From NCBI GenBank assembly GCA_015680685.1, contig MNCI01017909.1:562298-626297 (forward strand): a stretch of 64,000 nt of DNA, given 5' to 3'. This DNA comes from Gnetum montanum. Lineage: Eukaryota; Streptophyta; Gnetopsida; Gnetales; Gnetaceae. Of this stretch, positions 13,374-24,555 are shown one piece after another. The position numbers and the translations under genes were made by a program. Numbering within the stretch: the stretch's first letter is position 1; each line of letters begins with the position of its first letter. The notes under the pieces are model-generated. The model searched no databases. It was not told the DNA's origin and was given only the letters and a program-made list of their open reading frames with translations.

Positions 13374-14141
13374 TGATGGGACGCGATATCTCATACGCGA
13401 TATCGTAGCCCACCGCCAGTTCTATAAATAAGAGGTGACTCTCCGTTGCTTCTCCATCTAGATCTAGACCTTAGCCAAACTCTTGCCATTTTTCCATTCC
13501 AGAGTTAGAATAATTTGCATGTGCCCGTAGTAGGAGTCCCAAAGTGAATGGATCTTTATTCGAGCAATTCTGTACCTAAGCACATGATTGTGTACGGCAA
13601 TAAAGATGAACTTTTGGATAAACCTTACAGTGCATTGACTAAGCTAAATAGGACTTTAATTATTATTAATTATTTAAATGCTTTCTTAAGGATTAAATCT
13701 CTCTCAACCCTTAACTCCTAGTTAAGTGCATTCAGTACGACTCCTTCGAGCATGTGCGTTACACTTGGTAATCCCAATAAAGAATAGTGTTTGGTAATCC
13801 CAGTAGTGTTGCATTGGTTCAGGCTGTGAAATGGCAAGTGGGAACGGATACTGATTCTAGGTTAATTAAAGCTTAGTTAGTTAAAGTTAGTCACTTAGTC
13901 TCTTCACCCTTTCCTTTCTTAGCATAGGTGATAAAAACATAAAAGATATAAAAATCACATGCCTCAAGCTTACTTAACCATACAACTGTGACAAATACAA
14001 GTAAGCTTGGGAGGACAATGACTAATTAACCTTAGGTGTTCCATAAGGTGTGTAGGAACTTAGTCTGCAGAGTTTGATAGGATCGTGCGTGTAAGGCTTG
14101 TATTCGTATGGTTGAGTGTTGGGGTACCTCACCACTCATCA
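13374..14141 (+). repeat. Element C: 5' LTR
   Basis: 768 bp, TGATGGG...CTCATCA. TATA at 13423-13430, only 49 bp from the LTR start; AATAAA at 13599-13604. Two copies of a TTGGTAATCCCA motif lie near 13767 and 13790. The end (GGGGTACCTCACCACTCATCA) is shared with all LTRs of this family here. Confidence 0.93.
13381..13430 (+). promoter_or_regulatory. Element C: LTR promoter, ACGCGATATC repeat plus TATA
   Basis: ACGCGATATC occurs at 13381-13390 and again at 13395-13404, a 14-bp period. TATAAATA is at 13423-13430. The whole upstream control region is under 50 bp. Confidence 0.7.
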
Positions 14142-14142
14142 T

Positions 14143-14160
14143 TGGCACTATTGTCGAGGA
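14143..14160 (+). other. Element C: primer-binding site, tRNA-Asp type
   Basis: TGGCACTATTGTCGAGGA lies one base after the LTR. The plant tRNA-Asp 3' end predicts TGGCGCCGTTGCCGGGGA; all five differences are C-to-T or G-to-A transitions. Confidence 0.85.
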
Positions 14161-14285
14161 CTAAGTTGTTTGTGCACTAAGTAGAACATAGGAAATCATC
14201 CACATCATTGGGAAGCTTAAACAAACCCTTAGGGTTAATCAGAAGAAAAATTAAACAACGATCAATAGCACACTGACAAGATAAC

Positions 14286-16940
14286 ATGTCTTCTTTTTCT
14301 CATTAAAGCACTTCACCACCTAGGGATCACACAAGAGATAGTTGGCAGCACAACATACATAACCAAGAACTGCTAGTTTCTCAAGAGCATCTGGTAGTGT
14401 ATACTCATCATGATGAGTATATACACAATTTTACCTTTATCCTCCACCAAGATGAACAACTGCGTTGGAGAGACCTACAAGGTAACATAGTGTTACCCCC
14501 AGATCAGGCAGTCCCTAACATGCTCCTTCATGCTCTTGCACAGATAAACATGACACAGCTATATGCTGAATACATTACATGTGATCATGATACAAGGGAT
14601 TACCGTCCCACAACGGCACAACATTTAAGGCACTTGCAGTGGGAGAGCTACCATACATTGTTGAAGGATAAAGGGATCCCACACGTCCTAAGTGAAATTG
14701 GAGATGGTGAACCGGTTATAATAGGTTCTCCATCAAATGATGTTTGTCCTCCTAATGATGGTGAGGAGGTGGGGTATCAGAACCTACACTCCATGATTCA
14801 TAACCCTGGTTCTAATCCCCATGAACACCAAGTGTTCAATGAGGGAACACAAACAAATGACAAGGACGGGCATTGTGATCGTCATCACGATCGAGGTCGT
14901 AACCACCGAAGAGAAGGTAAGAAACATTGTCATAGCGATGGTTCCCCTTCTTCTTCACCCTCTCCTTCTACATCAGGATGCAGTCACAAAGAGCACAACC
15001 ATGAGGATAAGGGTAAGCATGATGAGAACCCTCGACAAGAGAGTCAAGAGCGAGGATGAGGGCATTTGAGAGAATCAAGGCATGGTAGAAGGGAAAGTAG
15101 GGAACCGCGTAGGCATCATAGATGCTATGAGATAAATGATAATGATGAACCCCTACTTGCCACCTAAAGTATGTTAGATATTATAGAGGCTATGAGAATA
15201 CCTACAATGCACTAGAAAGATAGTCGAATCAAGCGATTAGACATTAATAATATCCCACGTTTTGAGGGGGGATACAATGTTGATCTGCAAAACCACTTAC
15301 AGGAATTCCACGATGCCTGTGCCTTGAAAAATATCGAAAACAAGTGGAAAAAGTTAAAGTTATTTTCTAGGATACGCATAAAAGAAGCAGAAGGTTGGTA
15401 CCGGTCCTTAGAATCAAAATCCATTAGACACTAGAGTATGATGCTAGAATTGTTTAATGATAAATATCAAACGTACTCCAGAGTGTCCAACTTGCGTAAG
15501 TAGATCCAAGGATGGAAGCAGGGTAATCACGAACCCTTGGATGCTACCATGGGTCGATATTATGCACTGTTACATTGTTGCTTGGGCCATGGTTATGCAC
15601 AACGGGATCAACTCTGCCACCTCATAGATGGGCTAAGACACGAAACTAGGAGAACCCTTGGGACATATGCCCAAGGGATATTGTCTAAGCTTAGGTCCCA
15701 TGAGGTTCATAGATTGTTGGAGCAAGTAGCTAAGGAAGAAGGAGAGCTATGGAAAAGAGAAAGCGTGGAAGAGTATAACCGCGATCCTTCCCTTTGAAAG
15801 AGGGGAGTAAGATTCTGTGAGGAAGAGGATGAGTCACCACTCAAAGAGTTGGTGAATAGAAAAACCTTGCCACTTCAAAAGTTGACAACCGAAGTGTCAG
15901 CTAAGGTAGATCAAATGTGGGACTCCTTAGACAGTAGATTCAAAACCATTTTGAAAATCATAGAGGAGTCTAAGAAGCAAAGTAGTGTCCATGATAAGAA
16001 AAAGAGGAGAGATTTAGACTATGCACATAACAAGGGTAAGGGAAAAATTACTATCATCGATAAGGTTGTGGACCCTGATACTGACAATGATGGTGGATGT
16101 GAGATCTACCAATATGACCATCCTAAGGGATGTTGCCCAATGATCTCACATATGCAAGAGACTGGGGTGTATGCACTCAACCCAAGACTTAACAAACAGC
16201 AAGCACCCCGGAGGTTACCTTATCCCCAAGGTAACCCAAGGTAGTTCCACCAACCGTTAACGTATTATCCAAGTGGAACTCTACCACAACCTATTGAGAA
16301 ACACCAGCAGTGGCAATACCCACAGTCATGTGGGATGCCACCACCTAGACAACAATACCCTTACCGGCAACCAGACCCGTATGGCTATTATGTGTAGCAG
16401 CCTATTTCTCCAAGTGACTTTATGGGTCATGTAACCCCACAACGTCACTACCAAGTTCAGGAGTATTTTAGGACTCCCTCTCCTAGAAGAGACACTCCAC
16501 ATTCATACCATCCTCCGAATCCATCTACATCTCTTACGCCGATAGTTCCACTACCACTCACTCCAACAATGCAAGGGAAACTCCCCACTCAACCACAGCA
16601 ACGTAATGCTACGAGAGCTGTAAACCTTCAACCTGTGGCTAGTTCTAACAACCATACAAAGAGAAGAACTTTCTTCAGAACCAAAAGCACAAATTATCTC
16701 TCAAAACCACAAGTGGTTGAGCCTCTAAACGTTCCTCCATCAATTAAGGCTTTGGAGCTCCCTTCAAACCAACAACAGAGCTTAACGCATACGGTTATGT
16801 TAACACATACCGTCATTGACTGGATAAATATGGGCCACCTTCCCAAGAAACTCTTTGACCCTGAAAGTCCCTTAATCTACCTCCAAGTCACTAGGAATGA
16901 ACCACATAAGGCTCTTCTTGATATCACAAGAAATGTATAA
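14286..16940 (+). pseudogene. Element C: gag (frame kept, stops present)
   Basis: One reading frame from the ATG at 14286 to about 16940, with in-frame stops (the first at codon 7) but no frameshift. Order: N-terminal domain with the family motif FTFILHQDEQLRWRDL (about 14428-14475); Asp/Arg/His-rich low-complexity stretch (about 14850-15150); core with FNDKYQTYSRVSNLRK and LIDGLRHETRRTL (about 15230-15680); zinc-knuckle remnant CEIYQYDHPKGCC near 16099-16137, in which the second Cys is Tyr (element G keeps CNICLYDHPKGQC, a CX2CX3HX4C knuckle); proline-rich segment (16200-16640). In its own element it would form the nucleocapsid. Confidence 0.88.
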
Positions 16941-17352
16941 AGCCTAGAACCTGCCTCCACTAAAGAAGAGAAATATTCAATTAGAGTTGGCTGACTAGTC
17001 CATCACTATCCCCTTGGGACTTGTGGAGGACATTATTACCACTGTGTATGATTGGTTATACCTAGCTAATTTCCTAGTGATAGAAGTTAACAATAACAAA
17101 GGGGACTTCCCAATTATAATGGGAAGGGGATGGCTCAGCACCATAAACGCATGCCTAGGAATCCATGATCTTTCCCTGGAAATATCTAAGGAAAATATTT
17201 ATGGAAATATTGAGAAGAAGAAAGTTCCATGCATCACATACAATGATACAGAGGGTGATGACATACAGGAGTGCTCAACATTTCCTGTATGCAAACGGTG
17301 TGCCCAGGAAACTCAAATACAAAGGTGCCTATATGTAGCAACCACACAATAA
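16850..17352 (+). pseudogene. Element C: aspartic protease region, broken
   Basis: The first half (SPLIYLQVTRNEPHKALLD, about 16870-16925) matches the protease entry of B and D, but the catalytic DSG triplet is lost and a frameshift follows. The second half, in another frame (17014-17340), has DFPIIMGRGWLSTINACLGI, the counterpart of the I-L/M-G-R substrate-flap segment of retroelement proteases. Not functional. Confidence 0.75.
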
Positions 17353-18831
17353 GAGAACACCCAGTGGTTGACAACTAATCAAGAGAGAAACCCACCAATA
17401 TGCATGAAACTAATTGGGGAAACAACTTGCAACCACAATGAAAGCATAGATACATTGGAGTATGAGTGTCGCCGACTTTCAACCCTTAATCTAAAAACAT
17501 CAATTGGGAGAAGTTGGACACTTCTAAAAAATTCAAATAAGTGCTCATTATTTTGGATCTCTCCCTTTCAATTTAGTCATGGGGGAGATGGCAACCTATG
17601 CTGATCATTTGAGGCCCTCAGTTCTTTTAAGTTTTTGTTTTCCACATTTTTGTTTTGCACATTTTTGTTTTACAGATTTCTTTAGCTTTTCTTATTTTTT
17701 TTTACAACATCATTTATAATTTTTCTTTTATTTATGTGTGTATGTGTGTGTCTTATCCATTTTTTTAAGTTTGTCATGTAATAAGTACTCTTAATGATGG
17801 TATGAACTATTTTTGAATTGTTGCTAATGTTTGGTTTTTACCTTTAAGTGATGATGTTGATACTAAGGTATGGTTCTTCTGATATAATAGGCAATGAGTC
17901 CACATCATTCATGTATCCTTAATCTCTATGGTCTCTCTTAGCTTGGAACTATATAGTCCCTTTCTTCAAAATAATAAGAACTATCAATGAATCGANCATT
18001 CATGTATCCTTAATCTCTATGGTCTCTCTTGGCTTGGAACTATATAGTCCCTTTCTTCAAAATAATAAGAACTATCAATGAATCGATGACTGGGCATTTC
18101 TCAAACTAAGGAAGGACTCAAGGATTGAAAAGGGTGTGGCTTTAAGGGAACTTGATGCATTTGTGTTGGCCATTCTCTTGGGTGATTGAATGTTTTATTC
18201 TTGAGTTTTTCTTAATGTTCTAATGTTACTCCAATATCAGGAATCTAAGTGAATAAAAATAAAAATAAAAAGTCTTTGCATGGTGTGGTTCTCACGAAAA
18301 GCACAAAAACCAAATGGTGAGAATTCAAAGCACATCCCTTAGACGAAATAATCATTTGGGCTACAAGCACTAGTTATGGAACTAAAATAAACATGTTCCC
18401 TCTAACTAAGGCCCTTCTTGCTTCCTACATTCTCCTCTTTCATTTCATTGGAATGGTGGTGGCTCTTTGAGGGATGCATTCTTGTTACTTCAAGTGGATG
18501 GATTGGCCGAATGCATTAATGCGAAGTCACTGGATGTGGTTTGTTTGGGGCTAGATTTGGCATGAGATCTACCAAGTCACATTAATCATTAAATAAAAAA
18601 GGGGTTTTACACCACCTTGTTCTTGAGACTCCATTCCATTCTCTTCTTTCCATTGTTCTCTCTCTATTTTTCACCTCATTGCCAGTTGTATCATTAGTGT
18701 ACATTCTAGTTGACGCATTGTTTTATTTATGGTAAATTCTTGTGGTTAAGACTTTAACTCTTGTTCCAAATGACATTCCCAGAGCCTATGGACTCTTTGA
18801 ATGTGGGAATATCAGGGCATTAAGGGCATGA
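17353..18831 (+). other. Element C: purine box, T-rich tract and spacer
   Basis: The region where RT, RNase H and integrase would be expected is missing: the post-protease segment runs within ~230 bp to TTTAGTCATGGGGGAGATGG (about 17573-17592). A T-rich tract (17625-17710) and the conserved spacer follow, including GGCAATGAGTCCACATCATT (17891-17910) and GGGTGTGGCTTTAAGGGAAC (about 18130-18150). The block GGGCATTAAGGGCATGA, just before the gap, corresponds to G 52492-52510. Confidence 0.75.
17907..18085 (+). other. 89-bp duplication around a single N (probable assembly artefact)
   Basis: The segment 17907-17995 is repeated at 17997-18085 with one base change, separated by one N at 17996. A perfect join of two overlapping contig ends through one N is the simplest explanation. 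Confidence 0.75.
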
Positions 18832-19757
18832 NNNNNNNNNNNNNNNNNNNNNNNNNNNNNNNNNNNNNNNNNNNNNNNNNNNNNNNNNNNNNNNNNNNNN
18901 NNNNNNNNNNNNNNNNNNNNNNNNNNNNNNNNNNNNNNNNNNNNNNNNNNNNNNNNNNNNNNNNNNNNNNNNNNNNNNNNNNNNNNNNNNNNNNNNNNNN
19001 NNNNNNNNNNNNNNNNNNNNNNNNNNNNNNNNNNNNNNNNNNNNNNNNNNNNNNNNNNNNNNNNNNNNNNNNNNNNNNNNNNNNNNNNNNNNNNNNNNNN
19101 NNNNNNNNNNNNNNNNNNNNNNNNNNNNNNNNNNNNNNNNNNNNNNNNNNNNNNNNNNNNNNNNNNNNNNNNNNNNNNNNNNNNNNNNNNNNNNNNNNNN
19201 NNNNNNNNNNNNNNNNNNNNNNNNNNNNNNNNNNNNNNNNNNNNNNNNNNNNNNNNNNNNNNNNNNNNNNNNNNNNNNNNNNNNNNNNNNNNNNNNNNNN
19301 NNNNNNNNNNNNNNNNNNNNNNNNNNNNNNNNNNNNNNNNNNNNNNNNNNNNNNNNNNNNNNNNNNNNNNNNNNNNNNNNNNNNNNNNNNNNNNNNNNNN
19401 NNNNNNNNNNNNNNNNNNNNNNNNNNNNNNNNNNNNNNNNNNNNNNNNNNNNNNNNNNNNNNNNNNNNNNNNNNNNNNNNNNNNNNNNNNNNNNNNNNNN
19501 NNNNNNNNNNNNNNNNNNNNNNNNNNNNNNNNNNNNNNNNNNNNNNNNNNNNNNNNNNNNNNNNNNNNNNNNNNNNNNNNNNNNNNNNNNNNNNNNNNNN
19601 NNNNNNNNNNNNNNNNNNNNNNNNNNNNNNNNNNNNNNNNNNNNNNNNNNNNNNNNNNNNNNNNNNNNNNNNNNNNNNNNNNNNNNNNNNNNNNNNNNNN
19701 NNNNNNNNNNNNNNNNNNNNNNNNNNNNNNNNNNNNNNNNNNNNNNNNNNNNNNNNN
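18832..19757. other. Assembly gap (926 N)
   Basis: Run of N. The sequence before it is the spacer of element C and that after it is inside the 3' LTR, about 400 bp from the LTR start. In elements B, D and G this interval holds an internal promoter, an accessory ORF of about 2.8 kb and the first part of the LTR, so the true missing length may exceed 926 bases. Confidence 0.9.
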
Positions 19758-20116
19758 AATAGCATTTGGTAATCCCAACAGCATTGCATTGGTTCAAGGT
19801 GTGAAATGGAAAGTGGGAATGGATACTGATGCTAGGTTAATTAAAGCTTAGTTAGTTAAATTTAGTCACTTAGTCTCTTCATGCTTTCCTCTCTTAGCAT
19901 AGGCAATAAAAACATAAAAGATATAAAAATCACATGCCTCAAGCTTACTTAACCATACAACCGTGACAAATACAAGTAAGCTTGGGAGCAAAATGACTGA
20001 TTAACCTTAGGTGTTCCATAAGGCGTGTAGGTACTTAGTCTGCGGAGTTCGACCAGATTGCACGTGTAACGCTCATATTCGTATGGTTGAGTGTAGGGGT
20101 ACCTCGCCACTCATCA
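19758..20116 (+). repeat. Element C: 3' LTR, distal part
   Basis: Matches the 5' LTR from about 13783 to its end (for example GGTTAATTAAAGCTTAGTTA in both). Ends CTCATCA, followed by the target duplication ATAAC. The first part lies in the gap. Confidence 0.9.
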
Positions 20117-20121
20117 ATAAC

Positions 20122-20517
20122 TATTTGAGACACCTTCTTTCCTTTGTCATGTTCATGCTATATTTCCATGATTGCATCCCTTCTTACCTGAGTCTCTATT
20201 GGCTAGTTTGATCTTGTCATATTCTTTGTGACTTGATAGCTCTCTTTTTCATGACTTAGGTTGGCCTTCATGAGGACTACTTAAAACATCAATGGTATAG
20301 AATGTTCTAGTGGCAGAATTATGTTTCCCTATAAGTTTCTCCATTTGAGTTATTCATCCTGGTGAAGAATGAATGTGAAATCATGTTAATATGGATCAAC
20401 ATGAGCATATGTGATTCTTGTATGCATCGGTGCACTCCAGTCTTCTTCATTATATGTTCTATCATGATTTCTTTGAACTTCTTTGATAGGTGATTTTTCT
20501 CTAAGTGTGGAAGCCAT
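20122..20517 (-). pseudogene. Element B: gag N-terminal domain
   Basis: Starts at the ATG on the minus strand at 20517. It carries the family motif as FTFILHQDE with a stop after it, then LKWRNL and GNIILPLEHSIP, matching element E (FIFIFHQDEQLKWRDL). It runs into the target duplication of element C at 20121; the continuation at 13368 downwards aligns with element E at about 42450, which confirms that C inserted here. Confidence 0.8.
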
Positions 20518-20639
20518 GTTATACTCTTGATGCTTAAGTATGTGTGTTCTTAGGATTGATTAAAAATGTAAAAGATAGGATTTGTAGTTCTTGATACAAT
20601 GAACTTTATAAAATTAATTACTCAGTACATGTTGACACA

Positions 20640-20657
20640 TCCTTGGCAACAATGCCA
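20640..20657 (-). other. Element B: primer-binding site, tRNA-Asp type
   Basis: On the minus strand TGGCATTGTTGCCAAGGA, one base inside the 5' LTR. It differs from the tRNA-Asp complement by five transitions. Confidence 0.85.
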
Positions 20658-20658
20658 A

Positions 20659-21529
20659 TGATGAGTGGTGAGCAATCCCAACACTCTACTAAAAAAGTCA
20701 TGAGTGTCTGCATGTGAGCATATTGTAATTTGTGGATGGATAATGTAATTATGCTAGTAGTTTATGTTAAGTTCATGATCATTATCTTTCCACTTCAAGT
20801 TAGTGAAATTCAAACATATGGCTTAACTCTCAATGAGGCATATGATAGGTTGATGTTGTAAGACTCTTAATGCTCCTAATTATAAACATGGTTGAAAATG
20901 AGATAAAGGTATAAGTCTAAATAATGGTGAAAGTACTAATCTATTCTAGCCTAGAGCGATGGATATCTAGTCCTAGTCTATCATACATGCCTTAGGCTTA
21001 TGTGATTGCCATTGGGATTACCACGTGGAATTACTATTGAGTGAATCTAGCAAGATGACCACTGTGTTATCAAAAAACCATACTTAGTACTTGAAATTGA
21101 TCATACCCATTTCACTTAACTAGTGAGCATAAAAGTAAAGTAATTTGAAATGTAAATGATTAAACTAGTAAAGTGAGAAAATTATGCTAAGTAAACAATG
21201 GAATTAAAGAACTAAAGAATGTTGCAATGATGTAAAATAGTCTTGATCTTTATTGCCTATCATAAATTATGCCGAAGTACAATTTACTTGAATAAAGACT
21301 CTATTCGACTACTTAACACAAACTATGGGCATTCACACTATTGCTAAAACTATGAAATGAAATTTCAAGAATTTTGCTAAGGGTTGGAATCAAAAGTTTT
21401 CATTTGTGCATCCAAGTGTTGTTATTTATTGGGCTGCATAGATCCCAAGAAATTGCATCGACGATGACATAGGATGAGCTACAATATCATAGATACAATA
21501 TCACATTAGTACAAAAATTAGTTTTATCA
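20659..21529 (-). repeat. Element B: 5' LTR
   Basis: 871 bp, partner of 4289-5174, with the same TGATAAAAC start and CATCA end on the minus strand. The TATA position is partly decayed (plus strand TATTTATT at 21424). Confidence 0.9.
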
Positions 21530-21534
21530 AATTT

Positions 21535-24520
21535 CAACCTACGTAGCAAGAGGGAATGCCATACTATGTCGAAAGTATCTAGCCAATAAAGTGATAAGGA
21601 TATCATGAAGTCCATGTATCATCCTTAATGGAGTTTCTTTATGTATTTCTTGTTGTTTATGAGTATTTCAGGTTTTTTTAAAGTCTTTTATCATGTTTGA
21701 AAAAGTTTTGGGGCTATTTTTATGAGTTCAAGTGATCCCAGTATCAATGGAAACTTGTTTAAAGGTGTATGGATGTCTTAGACCTCAAAATGAGCATTTG
21801 TATTCTTTTTCCTTACTAGAATAGACTTATCCTCTCAAGATAAGACATCTTTTCTATAACACACAAGCTAGATGTATCATATATAAGCCTACAACTTTGG
21901 GAAGACATCCACACCACTTTCAAGGCATCTCCTATGAACCTAAGATGTCTACATCACATAAAAAATGTCTTCTTTATGAACTGGTTGCTCTCAAGTGGGA
22001 CATATCCTCTTCCTCAAAGATATCTTATCCAACCATGGGATGTTATTTTATGAATTACAATAGACTCAAGATTTTAATTTTGAATATTAAGGTGGTGCAA
22101 GACCATGAGAAAAAAGTGTAAATGGACCTCTTGGACATCCATTTGGATAAGAGGGAGAGAAGTGAAGAGAGAGTAATATCGATCATCAATTGTTGTTAGG
22201 ATTTATAGTCATTTTATGCATGAGTGTATTGTATTGGATCTTGAGCACATGTATGTGTTAATCATTTGCTTCCAACATTTGTATTTCTCTTTTATTTTCT
22301 AGTAAGAGGAACAAGTTGTTTCTTACTTGTTTCCAAATATGTGTGCTTAAGTTTGAAGGCTTTAGTTTCAATTTTAGGTTATTTAAACAAGGTCCTCATC
22401 ATAAAGCTCATTTTCTTTTCCTTAAGAAGAAGAAAATTATTGGGCTAACACTTCCATTTTCATGTCACATCAGGATGGTCTCCAAGTGAGCAAGGATACT
22501 AGGATATACAAATTTTGAAATTATGAGGGCTTATAATGTAGCATTTACTAAAATAATGAAGTATATACTATTGAAGAAGGATTTGGTGGAATCAACTCCT
22601 AGCTTTGGAGTGCCACAATACACACCTGCATTAGAAACATGTAGTGTAAGATCAAATAGTTATGTTTCTCTACTAAATCTTGGGATCTACGATCTAGCAA
22701 TAAGAAATTTGTAAGAAATATCACAGGTTATGAAATGAAGTTCTTGAGACTTCAATAATACATGGGCATATCCTTTGATAAACCTAAAGTCTCTAGAGAC
22801 CTCATATCAAGTAGAATTATAGTGGAATCTATAAGGGATGACTATACTACATGGATTTCTAGGAATAGAATTGCATTACAATTTATCCTTGCATATGGTG
22901 ATGGGACTACAATCTTAATTATGCACCATTAAGGCCAAAAAGATGTTGCTAACAATGTTTTGAAACATTTGATCACTACCTTGAACATTGTTGTGGCTTC
23001 CATTCCTACCTTGTACGCTGCATGTTTAGAAGCCTACAAGTGTTGGAGGAGCTACTAGATCAAAGAGTATAGTAGAGCAACAAGATTCCTTTGACCAATT
23101 ACTCCAAACTCTCTAGGTTGTCCAATACATTTTCTAAATTAGTAAAAATATCACATTGATTCAATTTAAATTAATATTGGTCAAGGGGAAGTTTGTGCTC
23201 ATTGAGATCCAATAGCAATATGTAGAATCAGAAGTTAAATAGTTACAAGATCAGGTAGCCCAACTAGGTTTGTGATATTTGAATTACTTGGTGACTTCAA
23301 AAATGAAAAAGTCCAATGCTTAAATACCAAGAAGTACCAATTGAAAATGGAAAGGAAGAAGGCCACATTGGATGATTTTGCTATTAATGCTAAGGATTAT
23401 GTCTTACAAAAGAATGTCACCATGCTTGAGGAAGAAAACAAGGGATTGACAATAGGGAACCAAAGGTTGATGAAAGTAGCATAGGAGAAGAAACATTTTG
23501 AAGGTCAACTAACTCATCTTTGAAAGAAATTTATTAAGAGAGATATAGACATTAAGAGGTTAACAAGGAAAAATCAAAACCTATTCATCATAAAGATCCA
23601 CACATTATAGTAAAGGTCCATAATTGAAATTGCGACTTGAAAAATATGTTTAAAAGATATTATAGATAATAGGTAGACCTCCAAAGTGAGATCTATGAGA
23701 AGGAAATTAGGGCAAAAAACTACAAATGCTACCTAGAAAAGTATTCTCAAAGGATTCTTAATAGTTCACCAAGTAGAGATTAAAACTAAGGACCTATGGA
23801 TAAAACAACTAACAAATTATCTAGAACTTGCTAACCTCTACTACACAAATCTCACCATGTTAACAAATTTTTTTCCTAAAAATTACTACATCAAATGGAT
23901 AACAAGTTGTAGCAAAATTTGCATTGCTCAATCACAAGGACAAACTACATGATAAGACAAAGAGGAAGCTGCAAGCAACATAGGTAGAGCTATAATTTCT
24001 CTAAGCATAATATATTAAGCAACATGATGTTTTAGGGAACCTATTGAAAATATTGCAAAATACTTAGAGAAAAAAGAAAAAGTAAGAGCATTTGAATTTG
24101 AACAAAACTTATTTTTTGTCTTATTGTTATAAGAAAATAAATAAATAAATAAAAACAAAAAAATTTCCTACTCTACCATGTTCATGGGAAATCCCATAAA
24201 AGCCAATTTAGAAAATTTAGCTTTAAACATTGATGATTCATAGAAAAATCTTAGAAAGTATCATGTCACTTGGAGTCATTTTCACATGGAAGATCAGGCT
24301 TGTAATCCACCGAAGAGCCATTACAACAAGAGGAGTTACCATCACCTAGAACAAGATGAAGATCTACCGTTGGAGTAGATTTTGAAAAACTACAATTTTG
24401 TCCTATTTTTGATGGGTGTCCAATGTTTTGTCTTTTTGCAAACCACTCAAATAAATGATGTAATGCAATACTCAAGTCTATTAATTGAGTCATATACACA
24501 ATGTTGTAACAAACTCAATC
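21535..24520 (+). pseudogene. Element A: accessory ORF, second part
   Basis: Resumes after the 5-bp duplication with STYVARGNAILCRKYLANK, directly comparable to STYVARGCAVLMGKVNANL in G (about 54045-54105). The distal half (about 22500-24000) is Lys/Glu/Leu-rich; the piece at 23272-23481 reads like a coiled coil (VTMLEEENKGLTIGNQRL), as in the D copy (37200-38100). Multiple stops and frameshifts. The end, ACTTGAGGATAAGTTTTTAG (24534-24553), matches D at 38660-38677. Confidence 0.7.
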
Positions 24521-24555
24521 CAAATTTTGTTTAACTTGAGGATAAGTTTTTAGTT

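Larger units (their letters stand above)
13374..20116 (+). mobile_element. Element C: Athila-like LTR retrotransposon, nested in element B
   Basis: Bounded by TGATG...CATCA ends and a 5-bp target duplication. Contains 5' LTR (13374-14141), PBS (14143-14160), gag in one frame, a broken protease, a purine box near 17583 and the conserved spacer, then an assembly gap (18832-19757) and the last part of the 3' LTR. No RT, RNase H or integrase is present before the gap, and these should precede the purine box, so this copy lacks pol. The gag frame has stops but no frameshift, and the LTR halves are very similar, so it is younger than A and B. Confidence 0.93.
4289..21529 (-). mobile_element. Element B: Athila-like LTR retrotransposon lacking RT and integrase
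   Basis: Minus-strand element bounded by two LTRs (4289-5174 and 20659-21529), with a PBS next to the right LTR. Order in its own direction: LTR, PBS, gag (20517 to 20122, then 13368 downwards), protease (about 11180-10720), purine box (about 10300), T-rich tract and spacer, internal promoter (8760-8665), accessory ORF (8106 to about 5200), PPT, LTR. RT, RNase H and integrase are absent. Element C (13374-20116) lies inside gag; without C and one 5-bp duplication, B is about 10.5 kb. It inserted into the accessory ORF of element A. Confidence 0.9.

Noticed and set aside
14821-15069. 82-codon frame overlapping gag of C
   Set aside because: Out-of-frame shadow of the charged low-complexity segment of gag.
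18786-19797. Long open frames across the N run on both strands
   Set aside because: They consist almost entirely of undetermined residues; the gap merely lacks stops.
13374-20116. Element C as a complete autonomous element
   Set aside because: RT, RNase H and integrase should precede the purine box at about 17583, which is only ~230 bp after the protease remnant; the gap is on the other side.
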